Shown piece by piece: positions 43,027 to 51,211 of a DNA stretch of 64,000 nt. A program made the translations under genes and the position numbers. The stretch lies in contig NZ_JAKQYJ010000001.1 of the NCBI RefSeq assembly GCF_022605525.1, positions 911,001 through 975,000 of the forward strand, written 5' to 3'. Under the pieces are notes generated by a model, which saw nothing but the letters and a program-made list of their open reading frames with translations, was not told the DNA's origin and made no database searches. The stretch's first letter is position 1; each line of letters starts with the position of its first letter. The stretch comes from Porphyrobacter sp. GA68. GTDB taxonomy: Bacteria > Pseudomonadota > Alphaproteobacteria > Sphingomonadales > Sphingomonadaceae.

Positions 43027-43705
43027 TCTGACCGCAACCGCAGCGGTCGAGCACCCCGTCGACCCAACGCTCGACGACCTGCGCCTGCTGCTCGCCCCGG
43101 CCATTGCCGACGCTGCCGTGTTCGATGGCTGGACCACCGAGGCGGTGACGCTGGCGGCGCAGCAGGAAGGATATGACCCTGAAGTTGCCCGCCTCGCCTT
43201 TGCGGGCGGCAAGATGGCAATGGTGGAAGCATGGATAGACCATGTCGATGCCGCCATGCTGGCCCGCTTCACGAAGGAAGAGCTGGCCGCGCTCAAGGTA
43301 CGCGACCGTATCCGCACGTTGATCTGGTTCCGGCTGGAACAGGCGGAGATGCGCGAAGAGGCGCTGCGCCGCGCCCTGGCCGTCATGGCTATGCCGGCCA
43401 ACGCCGCCCGCGCCCTTCGCACCGGCTGGCGCAGCGCGGATCTGATGTGGCGGCTGGCGGGCGACACGGCCACAGATTACAATCATTACACGAAGCGGGC
43501 CATTCTGGCAGGAGTGTACGCTGCAACCCTGGCGGTGTTCGTTGACGACACCAGCGAAGGCAAGGCCGACACCCGCGCCTTTCTCAACCGAAGGCTGGAT
43601 GGGGTAATGCAGTTCGAAAAGGTGAAGGCCCGCTTGATCGGACCGAACCGCAAAGGCTTCAACGTGCTGCGCTTTCTGGGTCGGCTGAGGTACCCGGAGC
43701 GATAG
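43010..43705 (+). CDS. COQ9 family protein
   Basis: 231 residues from the ATG at 43010, within the end of the ankyrin gene. The core WTTEAVTLAAQQEGYDPEVARLAFAGGKMAMVEAWIDHVDAAML and the later helix LRTGWRSADLMWRLAGDTATDYNHYTKRAILAGVY are COQ9 hallmarks, with the TetR-like helical fold. COQ9 binds lipids and helps the ubiquinone-hydroxylase COQ7 in the eukaryotic relatives. It lies directly after the ankyrin gene and 192 bases before feoA. Confidence 0.9.
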   Translation: MAQVPDLTATAAVEHPVDPTLDDLRLLLAPAIADAAVFDGWTTEAVTLAAQQEGYDPEVARLAFAGGKMAMVEAWIDHVDAAMLARFTKEELAALKVRDRIRTLIWFRLEQAEMREEALRRALAVMAMPANAARALRTGWRSADLMWRLAGDTATDYNHYTKRAILAGVYAATLAVFVDDTSEGKADTRAFLNRRLDGVMQFEKVKARLIGPNRKGFNVLRFLGRLRYPER

Positions 43706-43847
43706 GCTCCTTAAGATCCCCGCGGTCTGCGGCAATGCCGGCGGACACGTGGCAAGATGATCGCCCACAACTGCCTGCTGCCATGCTCTCTCGTCGCTTG
43801 CGCCCTGCTTCCCGGGCTGCGCGCTGGGAATAGGGAACTGCTTCTCT

Positions 43848-43864
43848 CAACTGATAATCAGTTG
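43848..43864. promoter_or_regulatory. Palindromic dyad upstream of feoAB (candidate iron-responsive operator)
   Basis: CAACTGAT-A-ATCAGTTG: 8-bp perfect arms around one base, with the dyad extending imperfectly (TTCT before, AGAA after). It contains TGATAATCA, like the core of Fur-family boxes, and ends 33 bases before the feoA start. Binding by Fur, Irr or another regulator is inferred from position only. Confidence 0.6.
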
Positions 43865-43897
43865 CAAGAAGCGCCGCTTTCTGCCACCGGACGATCC

Positions 43898-44149
43898 ATG
43901 ACGGGTAGCACCCTGAACACCCTGGGCGTCAATCGCCCGGCGCGTATCGTCGCTGTCGCCTGGGACCGGCTGGCGCATGACGACGCCAAGCGGCTGCGCG
44001 CGCTGGGCGTGGACGAAGGCGCACAAGTCAGCATCGCGTATCGCGGGGTGTTCGGCGGGCGTGAGCCGATTGCCCTGCGCCTCGGGCGGGCAGTCATTGC
44101 GCTGCGGCTGACCCATGCCGAAGCAATCGCGGTGACGGAGGAGCTATGA
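43898..44149 (+). CDS. feoA: Ferrous iron transport protein FeoA
   Basis: 83 residues from the ATG at 43898; upstream in-frame sequence is not protein-like. The SH3-like fold shows LNTLGVNRPARIVAVAW, RLRALGVDEGAQVSIAYRGVFGGREPIALRLGRAVIALRLTHAEAIAV. FeoA is a small cytosolic partner of FeoB. Its stop overlaps the feoB start (ATGA), so they are translated together. A palindromic dyad upstream suggests iron-dependent control. Confidence 0.93.
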   Translation: MTGSTLNTLGVNRPARIVAVAWDRLAHDDAKRLRALGVDEGAQVSIAYRGVFGGREPIALRLGRAVIALRLTHAEAIAVTEEL

Positions 44150-45999
44150 CGCGCCTGCGCCGCGCTGTGCTGGTCGGCAATCCCAACGCTGGAAAAAGCG
44201 CGCTGTTCAACAAGCTGACCGGCGCCCGGCAGAAGATCGCCAACTACCCGGGCGTCACCGTGGAACGCAAGGCCGGTCGTATGATCCTGCCTTCGGGCGA
44301 GCCGATGGAACTGGTCGATCTGCCCGGCGCCTACAGCCTGGATGCGGCGAGTCCGGACGAAGCAGTGACGCGCGACGTGCTGCTGGGCCGGCTCGCTGGC
44401 GAAGCGCGGCCGGACCTGGTGATTCTGGTGCTGGACGCGAACAACCTCGAACAGCATCTCGTGTTTGCGCAGGAGGTGCTCGAGCAAGGCCTTCCGGTAA
44501 TCGCCGCACTGAACATGGTGGACCTGGCCGAGCGGGATGGACTGACGCTCGATGCAGAGGCGCTCGGTCGGGCGCTTGGCGTTCCGGTTATCCCCACCGT
44601 CGCGGTGCGCAGGCGAGGCCTGGAAGCGCTGCGCGAAGCGATCGGGACGGCTGCACAGGACAAACCCGCAACGCATGTGGAGGCGAAGCGGTGGCATATC
44701 ACCCTGCCGGAACGGCGGCTGGAGGCGCGCCACATGGCCAACGCAGCGGTGCTGGCGCGCTCGACCCGCTACACCGTGGAGTCCAAGCTCGACCAGCTGC
44801 TTCTCAATCCATGGGCGGGCCCCGTCGTCCTGTTCGGTCTCCTGTTCGTCATGTTCCAGGCCGTGTTCGCCTGGGCAACGCCATTCGCCGACGCACTGGA
44901 CAGCGGCGTCAGCGCCATTGCGGGGATAGTGGGCGATCTGTTGCCGGAAGGGTTCCTGCGCGCCTTCCTGATCGAAGGGGTGTTCGCCGGCGTCGGGTCG
45001 GTGGTTGTGTTCCTGCCGCAGATCGTGATCCTGTTCGCCTTCATCCTTGTAATGGAAGCGAGCGGTTACATGGCCCGCGCGGCGTTCCTGATGGACCGGA
45101 TGATGGCCCGTGTCGGCCTTTCCGGGCGCAGCTTCATCCCGCTCCTGTCATCGTTTGCCTGCGCCATTCCCGGCATCATGGCCACCCGCGCGATCGCCGA
45201 CGAAAAGGACCGGCTGACCACCATCCTTGTCGCTCCTCTGATGACCTGTTCGGCGCGCCTGCCGGTCTATGCGGTGGTGATCGCCGCCGTGATACCCAAC
45301 ACGGTGGTCGGAGGCGTGGTGGGCCTGCAGGGGCTGGTCCTGTTCTGCCTGTATCTCGCCGGCATAGTGGGCGCCATGGTTGTCGCGCTGGTGCTGCGCC
45401 GGTCCGTCACCAGAGGTTCGGCGAGCGGCTTCATCATGGAATTGCCGCGGTATCAATGGCCGGTCATGCGCGATCTGGCGATGGGCCTGTGGCAACGCGC
45501 CTGGGTATTCCTGCGGCGGGCGGGCACCATCATCTTTGCCGCGACCATTGTTCTGTGGCTGCTGCTGAGCTTCCCGCGGGCGGCACCCGGAGAAAGCCAG
45601 GTCGACGCCTCCATCGCCGGCAGGATCGGGAACGGCATCGCGGTTGTGGTTGAGCCGATCGGCTTCAACCGCGATATCGCCATGTCGCTCATCCCCGCCT
45701 TGGCCGCACGCGAGGTGGCGGTCAGTTCGCTGGGTACGATCTACGCAGTCGATGCGGAGAACGAGGACGTGGTGGCGGCCGAAGTGACGGAGCGGATCGC
45801 CGCAGGCTGGACGCTGCCCACCGCGCTGGCGTTCCTCGCGTGGTTCGTCTTTGCCCCGCAATGCCTGTCCACCATCGCTGTTGCCAGGCGCGAGACAAAT
45901 GGGTGGAAATGGCCTCTGTTCATGGTGGCGTATCTGTTTGGCCTTGCCTATATCTTCGCTGGATTGACTTACTGGAGCGCGCTGGCCCTCGGCCTGTAG
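44146..45999 (+). CDS. feoB: Ferrous iron transporter FeoB
   Basis: 617 residues. The N-terminal G domain has G1 GNPNAGKS (11-18), G3 DLPG (58-61) and G4 NMVD (near 125), followed by a helical linker and a membrane domain of about 8-10 helices with [41 protein letters not shown] and [12 protein letters not shown], the Gate motifs. The length matches the shorter alphaproteobacterial form; E. coli FeoB has about 770 residues. No FeoC is present. It imports Fe2+ across the inner membrane and is coupled to feoA. Confidence 0.97.
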   Translation: MTRLRRAVLVGNPNAGKSALFNKLTGARQKIANYPGVTVERKAGRMILPSGEPMELVDLPGAYSLDAASPDEAVTRDVLLGRLAGEARPDLVILVLDANNLEQHLVFAQEVLEQGLPVIAALNMVDLAERDGLTLDAEALGRALGVPVIPTVAVRRRGLEALREAIGTAAQDKPATHVEAKRWHITLPERRLEARHMANAAVLARSTRYTVESKLDQLLLNPWAGPVVLFGLLFVMFQAVFAWATPFADALDSGVSAIAGIVGDLLPEGFLRAFLIEGVFAGVGSVVVFLPQIVILFAFILVMEASGYMARAAFLMDRMMARVGLSGRSFIPLLSSFACAIPGIMATRAIADEKDRLTTILVAPLMTCSARLPVYAVVIAAVIPNTVVGGVVGLQGLVLFCLYLAGIVGAMVVALVLRRSVTRGSASGFIMELPRYQWPVMRDLAMGLWQRAWVFLRRAGTIIFAATIVLWLLLSFPRAAPGESQVDASIAGRIGNGIAVVVEPIGFNRDIAMSLIPALAAREVAVSSLGTIYAVDAENEDVVAAEVTERIAAGWTLPTALAFLAWFVFAPQCLSTIAVARRETNGWKWPLFMVAYLFGLAYIFAGLTYWSALALGL

Positions 46000-46039
46000 A
46001 GCCGGCCACCGGCGCGCTTCGTCCTTTTCGGAGAATGAG

Positions 46040-46561
46040 ATGGCGGGCAGCGTCAACAAGGTAATTCTGGTCGGCAATCTTGGCGCCGATCCGGAAGTGA
46101 AAAGCTTCCAGAACGGCGGACGCATTGCCAACCTGCGCATCGCGACGTCCGAAAACTGGAAGGACAAGCAGACCGGCGAGCGCAAGGAACGCACGGAGTG
46201 GCACAACGTGGTGCTGCAATCGGACGGTCTCGTCGGCGTAGCCGAACGTTATCTGCGCAAGGGTTCCAAGGTGTACATCGAAGGATCCTTGCGCACCCGC
46301 AAGTGGCAGGACCAGTCAGGCAACGATCGCTATACCACCGAAGTGTCGGTTGGCGGCATGGGCGGGGTCATGACCATGCTCGACGGCGCTTCGGGCGGCG
46401 GCGGCCGGGGAGGCGAGGGCGGCGGCTGGCAGGGCGGCGGCTCCTCTGGCGGCGGATCGTCCGGAGGCGGGTCGTCGAGTTCTGGCGGCAAGAGCGGGGC
46501 GGGCGGCTGGAATAAGGGCGGCTCCGACTACGACGATCTGGACGACGATATCCCGTTCTGA
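46040..46561 (+). CDS. ssb: Single-stranded DNA-binding protein
   Basis: 173 residues. The OB fold begins [19 protein letters not shown] and includes [32 protein letters not shown] long Gly/Ser-rich linker (about 117-160) leads to the acidic tip DDLDDDIPF, which recruits repair and replication partners. GAGAATGAG lies upstream of the ATG. It stands alone after feoB, with 40 bases between. Confidence 0.97.
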   Translation: MAGSVNKVILVGNLGADPEVKSFQNGGRIANLRIATSENWKDKQTGERKERTEWHNVVLQSDGLVGVAERYLRKGSKVYIEGSLRTRKWQDQSGNDRYTTEVSVGGMGGVMTMLDGASGGGGRGGEGGGWQGGGSSGGGSSGGGSSSSGGKSGAGGWNKGGSDYDDLDDDIPF

Positions 46562-46667
46562 TGCACGGCCATTCTGATGGCTATCGCGTCGGGCGGACAG
46601 TAACCTCGAGAGGCCTGCGGAACATTGGCACCACCCGTCATCCTGAATTACGCGTGGCGAGCAAGGG

Positions 46668-47012
46668 TCAGGAGAGCCGGGCGAAATTGGCGACTCCCGC
46701 CGGCGAACGGCGCGGCGCGGTCGGAGGGATGGAGGTGGGCGCTGTCCCGCCCAGTCCGCCGAGGGCCACAACCGCGTCGGCCAAGGCGGTCTCGTCGATC
46801 CGGTAGTAGACGAGCTTTGCCTCTTTCCGGGTCCTGACGAGGCCGGCTCTGCGCAGAACGGCGAGTTGTTGCGAAAGGGTCGGCTGCCCGATCCCTGCCG
46901 CTTCCTCGATCTGACCGACGCTCCGCTCTGCAGCAATCAGTGCACGCATGACCCGCAGTCGCAGCGGATGGGCAAGCGCCTTGAGCGCGTCAACCAGTTC
47001 GCCGTCGGTCAT
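46668..47012 (-). CDS. ArsR family repressor without cysteines, of the sulfur island
   Basis: 114 residues. The winged-helix domain reads LVDALKALAHPLRLRVMRALIAAERSVGQIEEAAGIGQPTLSQQLAVLRRAGLVRTRKEAKLVYYRIDE, close to BigR/SqrR-type sulfide sensors. Those use two Cys to sense persulfides, but this protein has no Cys at all. It overlaps the peroxiredoxin gene by four bases and is divergent from the persulfide dioxygenase operon, which it probably represses. Its signal and operator (candidate at 47714-47721) are unproven. Confidence 0.82.
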   Translation of the reverse strand: MTDGELVDALKALAHPLRLRVMRALIAAERSVGQIEEAAGIGQPTLSQQLAVLRRAGLVRTRKEAKLVYYRIDETALADAVVALGGLGGTAPTSIPPTAPRRSPAGVANFARLS

Positions 47013-47680
47013 CTGCCCGCCGCCTCGTCGGCTTGCTTCATGAACCAGTCGGCCTGTCCTCCGGCGGAGAACAGGGCGTCGAGCGTGACGTCAGGCTGCT
47101 CCAGAAGCGGCTCTCCCGGCCTCCAGTTGGCGGGGGCAAGCGCGCCGGCAGTGTCGACCGCCTGAAGCGCATCAAGCGTGCGCAGCATCTCCGCCGTCGA
47201 TCGTCCCACATTCGGTGGGTAACAGGTCATCGCACGGATCACGCCGAGCGGGTCGATGAAGAAGGTAGTGCGAACGGTGGCGCTGTCACGGTCATCCGGC
47301 GCCACCATTCCATACGCCTGACAGATGACCATCGTGGGATCCTCGATGATCGGGAACCGCACTTCCACATCGAAGCGATCACGGATGAGTCTCAGCCAGG
47401 CAAAGTGCGAGAACAGGCTGTCCACCGATAGCGCCATGAGCGCGCAATCACGTTTCTCGAACTCGGTCGCGAGCCCTGCCAGGGCGACAAACTCGCTCGT
47501 ACAGACCGGGGTAAAATCGGCGGGATGCGAAAACAGGATCAGCCAGCGACCCCGATAGTCGGAAAGGCGAACCTGGCCGGCGGTGCTGCGGGCCGAAAAA
47601 TCTGGCGCCACGTCCCCGATCCGCAGCCCTGCGCAGGGTGCCGCCTGCTCTTCACCCGATACTGGCAACTCACGTGTCAT
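47009..47680 (-). CDS. Peroxiredoxin (AhpC/TSA, 1-Cys Prx6-like)
   Basis: 223 residues from the ATG at 47680, which has GAGGTAGAG before it. The peroxidatic Cys is in FSHPADFTPVCTSEF (near residue 60), inside the standard PxxxTxxC pattern, and the long C-terminus (RDSATVRTTFFIDPLGVIRAMTCYPPNVGRSTAEMLR) matches the Prx6/AhpC type. A Cys in MTCYPP follows. It detoxifies peroxides, and here probably protects the sulfide-oxidation module. It is the first of a two-gene operon with arsR, divergent from the dioxygenase. Confidence 0.9.
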   Translation of the reverse strand: MTRELPVSGEEQAAPCAGLRIGDVAPDFSARSTAGQVRLSDYRGRWLILFSHPADFTPVCTSEFVALAGLATEFEKRDCALMALSVDSLFSHFAWLRLIRDRFDVEVRFPIIEDPTMVICQAYGMVAPDDRDSATVRTTFFIDPLGVIRAMTCYPPNVGRSTAEMLRTLDALQAVDTAGALAPANWRPGEPLLEQPDVTLDALFSAGGQADWFMKQADEAAGR

Positions 47681-47696
47681 CTCTACCTCATACCAC

Positions 47697-47724
47697 TTGA
47701 CAAACCAATAGCAATACGTATACA
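47697..47724 (+). promoter_or_regulatory. Probable promoter of the sulfide-oxidation operon with a small palindrome over the -10
   Basis: TTGACA (47697-47702), 16 bases and TATACA (47719-47724). The palindrome ATACGTAT (47714-47721) overlaps the -10. It is the only symmetrical element noted between the divergent dioxygenase and peroxiredoxin genes and is the best candidate for the ArsR site. Confidence 0.6.
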
Positions 47725-47753
47725 CAATTTATGTAACTAACAGGAGAAAACCC

Positions 47754-48683
47754 GTGTCCGCTGACAGGCACCTCGACGATGCTTCCGCGCAAGTGGATCG
47801 CGCCCGTGCGGACAAGCGCCTGCGCCCGTCAATCGCCGGCTTCTTCGACGAAGCCACCAACACCGTGTCCTATGTGGTACATGATCCGCATACGCTGGAC
47901 GCGGCGGTGATCGACTCGGTGCTTGATTTCGAGGCGGCTTCGGGGCGCACGTCGAACGGCTCGGCCGACCGCATCGTGGAATATGTCACTTTGAATAATC
48001 TCAAAGTGACGTGGCACATCGAAACCCACGCGCATGCCGATCACATTTCGGCTGCGCCCTATCTGCAGGAAAAGCTGGGCGGCAAGCTCGCCATTGGGCG
48101 GGACATAATCCGGGTGCAGGAGGTATTCGGAAAGCTGTTCAATGCGGGCACGGATTTCGAGCGGGACGGCTCGCAATTCGACAAGCTGTTCGATGACGGA
48201 GAGCGGTTCTCCGTGGGTGAGCTGGAGGGCATCGCCCTTCACGTGCCGGGACACACTCCGGCCGACATGGCATTCATCATCGGCGATGCGGCGTTTGTCG
48301 GCGATACGATTTTCATGCCGGATTTCGGCACCGCGCGCGCCGATTTCCCGGGCGGCGATGCAGGACAGCTGTTCCGTTCCATCCGGCGGCTCCTGGCCTT
48401 GCCGGATGAAACCCGGCTGTTCCTGTGCCATGATTACAAGGCGCCGGGCCGCGACGAATACGCCTGGGAAACCACGGTTCGGCAGCAGCGAGAGGAAAAC
48501 GTCCACGTGAAGGACGGTGTGACGGAAGAGGAGTTCGTCGCCATGCGCACTTCGCGCGACAAGACGCTGGCGATGCCCAAGCTCATCATGCCGTCGGTGC
48601 AGGTGAACATCCGCGGCGGGCGCCTGCCCGAGCCGGAGGATAACGGCGTCAGTTACATCAAGATACCGGTGAACGCGGTATGA
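47754..48683 (+). CDS. Persulfide dioxygenase-like metallo-hydrolase (Blh/ETHE1-like)
   Basis: 309 residues from a GTG at 47754; AGGAGAAAACCC is the ribosome-binding site. Metal ligands of the MBL fold are intact: H92-x-H94-x-D96-H97 (THAHADH), H167 in GHTPADM, D184 in GDTIF and H226 in CHDYKA. The signature matches the Blh/ETHE1 group, which oxidises glutathione persulfide with O2 to sulfite. Its stop overlaps the next gene by four bases, so it heads a long operon. Confidence 0.9.
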   Translation: MSADRHLDDASAQVDRARADKRLRPSIAGFFDEATNTVSYVVHDPHTLDAAVIDSVLDFEAASGRTSNGSADRIVEYVTLNNLKVTWHIETHAHADHISAAPYLQEKLGGKLAIGRDIIRVQEVFGKLFNAGTDFERDGSQFDKLFDDGERFSVGELEGIALHVPGHTPADMAFIIGDAAFVGDTIFMPDFGTARADFPGGDAGQLFRSIRRLLALPDETRLFLCHDYKAPGRDEYAWETTVRQQREENVHVKDGVTEEEFVAMRTSRDKTLAMPKLIMPSVQVNIRGGRLPEPEDNGVSYIKIPVNAV

Positions 48684-49126
48684 CGCTGCCCGGCTATCCC
48701 GAAGCCGCGCCGCTGGCGGGCCTGGCGGGCGGTGTGCTCATCGGCTTGGCGGCCGCGCTGATGCTGCTCGCCCTTGGCCGGATCGCTGGCGTGTCGGGAC
48801 TGGCGGCAAAGGCAGTCGGCCTTGGCGGCAGCGGCATTGCCCGCAGTGGAGCCTGGATGTTCGTGCTGGGGCTGCCGCTCGGCGCGCTGATCGTGATGCT
48901 GGCGTCAGGCGGGTTGCAGGCGAGTTTCGCAAGCCCGGTGACTCTCGCCATTGCCGGTGTGCTGGTAGGCATGGGCACCCGGCTGGGCAGTGGCTGCACC
49001 AGCGGGCACGGCGTTTGCGGTGTCAGCCGGCTGTCCACCCGGTCGATCGTCGCGACGGTCACTTTCATGGCGGCAGGCATAGCCACCGTTGCCGCGATGA
49101 ACGCGCTCGGTCTGGAGGTGCTGTGA
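48680..49126 (+). CDS. YeeE/YedE family membrane protein, N-half (PmpA-like)
   Basis: 148 residues with four membrane helices. The core LGSGCTSGHGVCGVSRLSTRS carries the Cys-containing motif of the YeeE/YedE family (G-C-T-S-G-H-G-x-C-G). In these proteins the thiols take part in the import of reduced sulfur such as thiosulfate. Its stop is shared with the ATG of the next gene (TGATG), so the two halves are coupled. Confidence 0.85.
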   Translation: MTLPGYPEAAPLAGLAGGVLIGLAAALMLLALGRIAGVSGLAAKAVGLGGSGIARSGAWMFVLGLPLGALIVMLASGGLQASFASPVTLAIAGVLVGMGTRLGSGCTSGHGVCGVSRLSTRSIVATVTFMAAGIATVAAMNALGLEVL

Positions 49127-49545
49127 TGCGTACTGCGATAACCTCTCTCGCTGTCGGTACGCTGTTTGGCGCAGGTCTGGCGCTGGGTGGAATGACGGAC
49201 CCCGCACGGGTGCGCGGTTTTCTCGACCTGTTCGGCAACTGGGATCCCACCTTGGCCTTCGTCATGGGCGGGGCCGTATTGGTGATGGCTATCGCGTGGC
49301 GTCTGGTGCCGCGAATGGCTGAACCCCTGATTGCGGACGAGTTCCACGTCCCCACCAAATCGGATCTCAGTCCGCGCCTGATCGGCGGCGCCGCCCTGTT
49401 CGGCATTGGCTGGGGCATCGCGGGCCTGTGTCCAGGTCCAGGCATCGCGGCGCTCGCGATAGAGCCGGCGTCTGCGGCGGTTTTCGTCATTGCCCTGCTT
49501 GCCGGCATGGCCGCCGTAAAAATCTTTGAAGGGAAAAGCGCATGA
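49126..49545 (+). CDS. YeeE/YedE family membrane protein, C-half (PmpB-like, DUF6691)
   Basis: 139 residues from the ATG at 49126 with four membrane helices. AVGTLFGAGLALGGMTDPARVRGFLDLFGNWDPTLAFVMGGA and FGIGWGIAGLCPGPGIAAL show the second half of a YeeE/YedE pair, with the Cys in GLCPGPG. PmpA-PmpB pairs are commonly found next to Blh and ArsR-type regulators in sulfide detoxification loci. Its stop overlaps the DUF442 gene by four bases. Confidence 0.85.
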   Translation: MRTAITSLAVGTLFGAGLALGGMTDPARVRGFLDLFGNWDPTLAFVMGGAVLVMAIAWRLVPRMAEPLIADEFHVPTKSDLSPRLIGGAALFGIGWGIAGLCPGPGIAALAIEPASAAVFVIALLAGMAAVKIFEGKSA

Positions 49546-49955
49546 AGATCAGCCGTGTCACCGACTCCTTCGCTGTTGCGCCGCAGCTCTCTCCGTCCGA
49601 TCTCGGGAGCGTAGCCGATGAAGGTTTTGCGGCAGTTATCTGCAACCGACCCGACGGGGAGGAGGCTGGCCAGCCCGCTGCCGACGTCATGCGCCGGGCT
49701 GCGGAGGAGGCAGGCCTGTCGTTCCACCACATCCCGGTAACTGGCGGCGCGTTCCCCGAAGCGGCGATCGACGCGTTCGGCAAGGTGCGCCGTGAAACGA
49801 ACGGCCCGGTGCTGGCCTATTGCCGTTCGGGCACGCGGTCGATCATGCTCGACGCCCTGAGCAACGCCGACGATCTTAGCGCCCAAGAGCGGATCGAGAA
49901 CGCCCGGCAAGCGGGGTACGATCTGTCCCCGCTTCGCGATCGGTTGGGCGGCTAG
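49542..49955 (+). CDS. DUF442/TIGR01244 family sulfurtransferase (beta-lactamase hydrolase-like)
   Basis: 137 residues. The fold of dual-specificity phosphatases is visible from VTDSFAVAPQLSPSDLGSVADEGFAAVICNRPD to the active-site loop AYCRSGTRS (C-x4-R, near residue 93-98), which in length and sequence resembles a rhodanese loop. In many bacteria this domain is fused to a Blh-type metallo-hydrolase; here the two are separate genes in one operon. It probably takes sulfur from persulfides. Confidence 0.85.
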   Translation: MKISRVTDSFAVAPQLSPSDLGSVADEGFAAVICNRPDGEEAGQPAADVMRRAAEEAGLSFHHIPVTGGAFPEAAIDAFGKVRRETNGPVLAYCRSGTRSIMLDALSNADDLSAQERIENARQAGYDLSPLRDRLGG

Positions 49956-49978
49956 CAGAACCATCAGGAGATCCTGCC

Positions 49979-51211
49979 ATGACAACAGAACTGCACCACG
50001 ACGTCGTCATTATAGGTGGAGGTTCGGCAGGCATCGCCACCGCATCATCCATGCTGCGACGACGACCTTCTCTCGACCTCGCCATCGTCGAGCCGCGCGA
50101 CGACCACTACTACCAGCCAGGTTGGACCATGGTTGGCGCGGGTGTGTTCGAGGCGCCCTCCACCCGCCACTCCATGTCCAGCGTCATGCCAGCGGGCGCG
50201 CGATGGCTGCGTCAGGCGGCTGTCTCTTTCCAGCCCGAGGCCAATCAAATCACCCTCGCAGATGGCAGCACGGTTTCTTACCGCGTGCTGATCGTCGCGC
50301 CCGGTATCAGACTTGCGTGGGAAAAGATCGATGGGCTTGAGAAAACCCTTGGCCGGAACGGAGTCACTTCCAATTATCGTTATGATCTGGCGCCCTATAC
50401 CTGGGAACTGGTCCAGCGGCTAAAGGCAGGCCGGGCGATCTTCAGCCAGCCGCCGATGCCGATCAAATGCGCGGGCGCGCCGCAGAAGGCAATGTACCTG
50501 TCGTGCGACTCCTGGGAACGCCGCAGCGTGCTGGGCAGCATTGACGTCGAGTTCCGCAACGCCGGGGCCGCCCTGTTCGGGGTGAAGGAGTATGTCCCCG
50601 CGCTCATGGAGTATGTCGAGAAGTACGGCATCGGCGTGAAGCTGAACCAGACGCTGATCGCCGTGGACGGACCTGCGGGTCAAGCCACGTTCAAGACGCC
50701 GGACGGCGAAGAAACGGTGGGATTTGACATGCTCCACGCGGTGCCGCCGCAGGTCGCGCCCTCGTTCGTGACGGACAGCCCGCTGGCGCATGAGGAAAGT
50801 GGCTTCGTCGATGTGGACAAGTTCACGCTCCAGCATGTTCGTTACCCCAATGTATTCGGCGTGGGCGATGCCTGTTCCGCTCCCAACGCCAAGACCGCTG
50901 CGGCAGCGCGCAAGCAAAGCCCCGTTGCCGCCGTCAATGCACTGGCAGTGCTGGATGGAGACACGCCGGTCGCCCAGTACGATGGCTATGGTTCGTGCCC
51001 GCTGACGGTGGCGCGGGGCAAGGTCGTGCTGGCCGAGTTCGGCTATGATGGCAAACTGCTGCCCTCGTTTCCGCGCTGGGTCATCGACAGCACGCACCCG
51101 AGCAGGCTGGCCTGGCTGCTCAAGACCGAAGCGTTGCCGTGGATCTACTGGAACGGCATGCTCAAGGGGCACGAATGGCTGGCCAAGCCCCAGATGAGGA
51201 ACGCCGCCTGA
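49979..51211 (+). CDS. sqr: Sulfide:quinone oxidoreductase (type II, SQRDL-like)
   Basis: 410 residues. FAD-binding motif VVIIGGGSAGIATAS (9-23), YQPGWTMVGAG near 45-55, and the redox Cys at 164 (PIKCAGAPQKAMYL) and 340 (YDGYGSCPLTV), the pair of type II SQR as in human SQRDL. Cys299 in GDACSAPNAKTAAAARKQ is near the second flavin segment. It oxidises H2S and passes electrons to quinone, forming persulfide for the dioxygenase encoded at the start of this operon. Its TGA overlaps the next ATG. Confidence 0.93.
   Translation: MTTELHHDVVIIGGGSAGIATASSMLRRRPSLDLAIVEPRDDHYYQPGWTMVGAGVFEAPSTRHSMSSVMPAGARWLRQAAVSFQPEANQITLADGSTVSYRVLIVAPGIRLAWEKIDGLEKTLGRNGVTSNYRYDLAPYTWELVQRLKAGRAIFSQPPMPIKCAGAPQKAMYLSCDSWERRSVLGSIDVEFRNAGAALFGVKEYVPALMEYVEKYGIGVKLNQTLIAVDGPAGQATFKTPDGEETVGFDMLHAVPPQVAPSFVTDSPLAHEESGFVDVDKFTLQHVRYPNVFGVGDACSAPNAKTAAAARKQSPVAAVNALAVLDGDTPVAQYDGYGSCPLTVARGKVVLAEFGYDGKLLPSFPRWVIDSTHPSRLAWLLKTEALPWIYWNGMLKGHEWLAKPQMRNAA

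Noticed and set aside
46381..46520. Gly/Ser repeat that looks like a tandem-repeat array
   Set aside because: It is the normal flexible linker of SSB, between the OB fold and the acidic DDDIPF tip.
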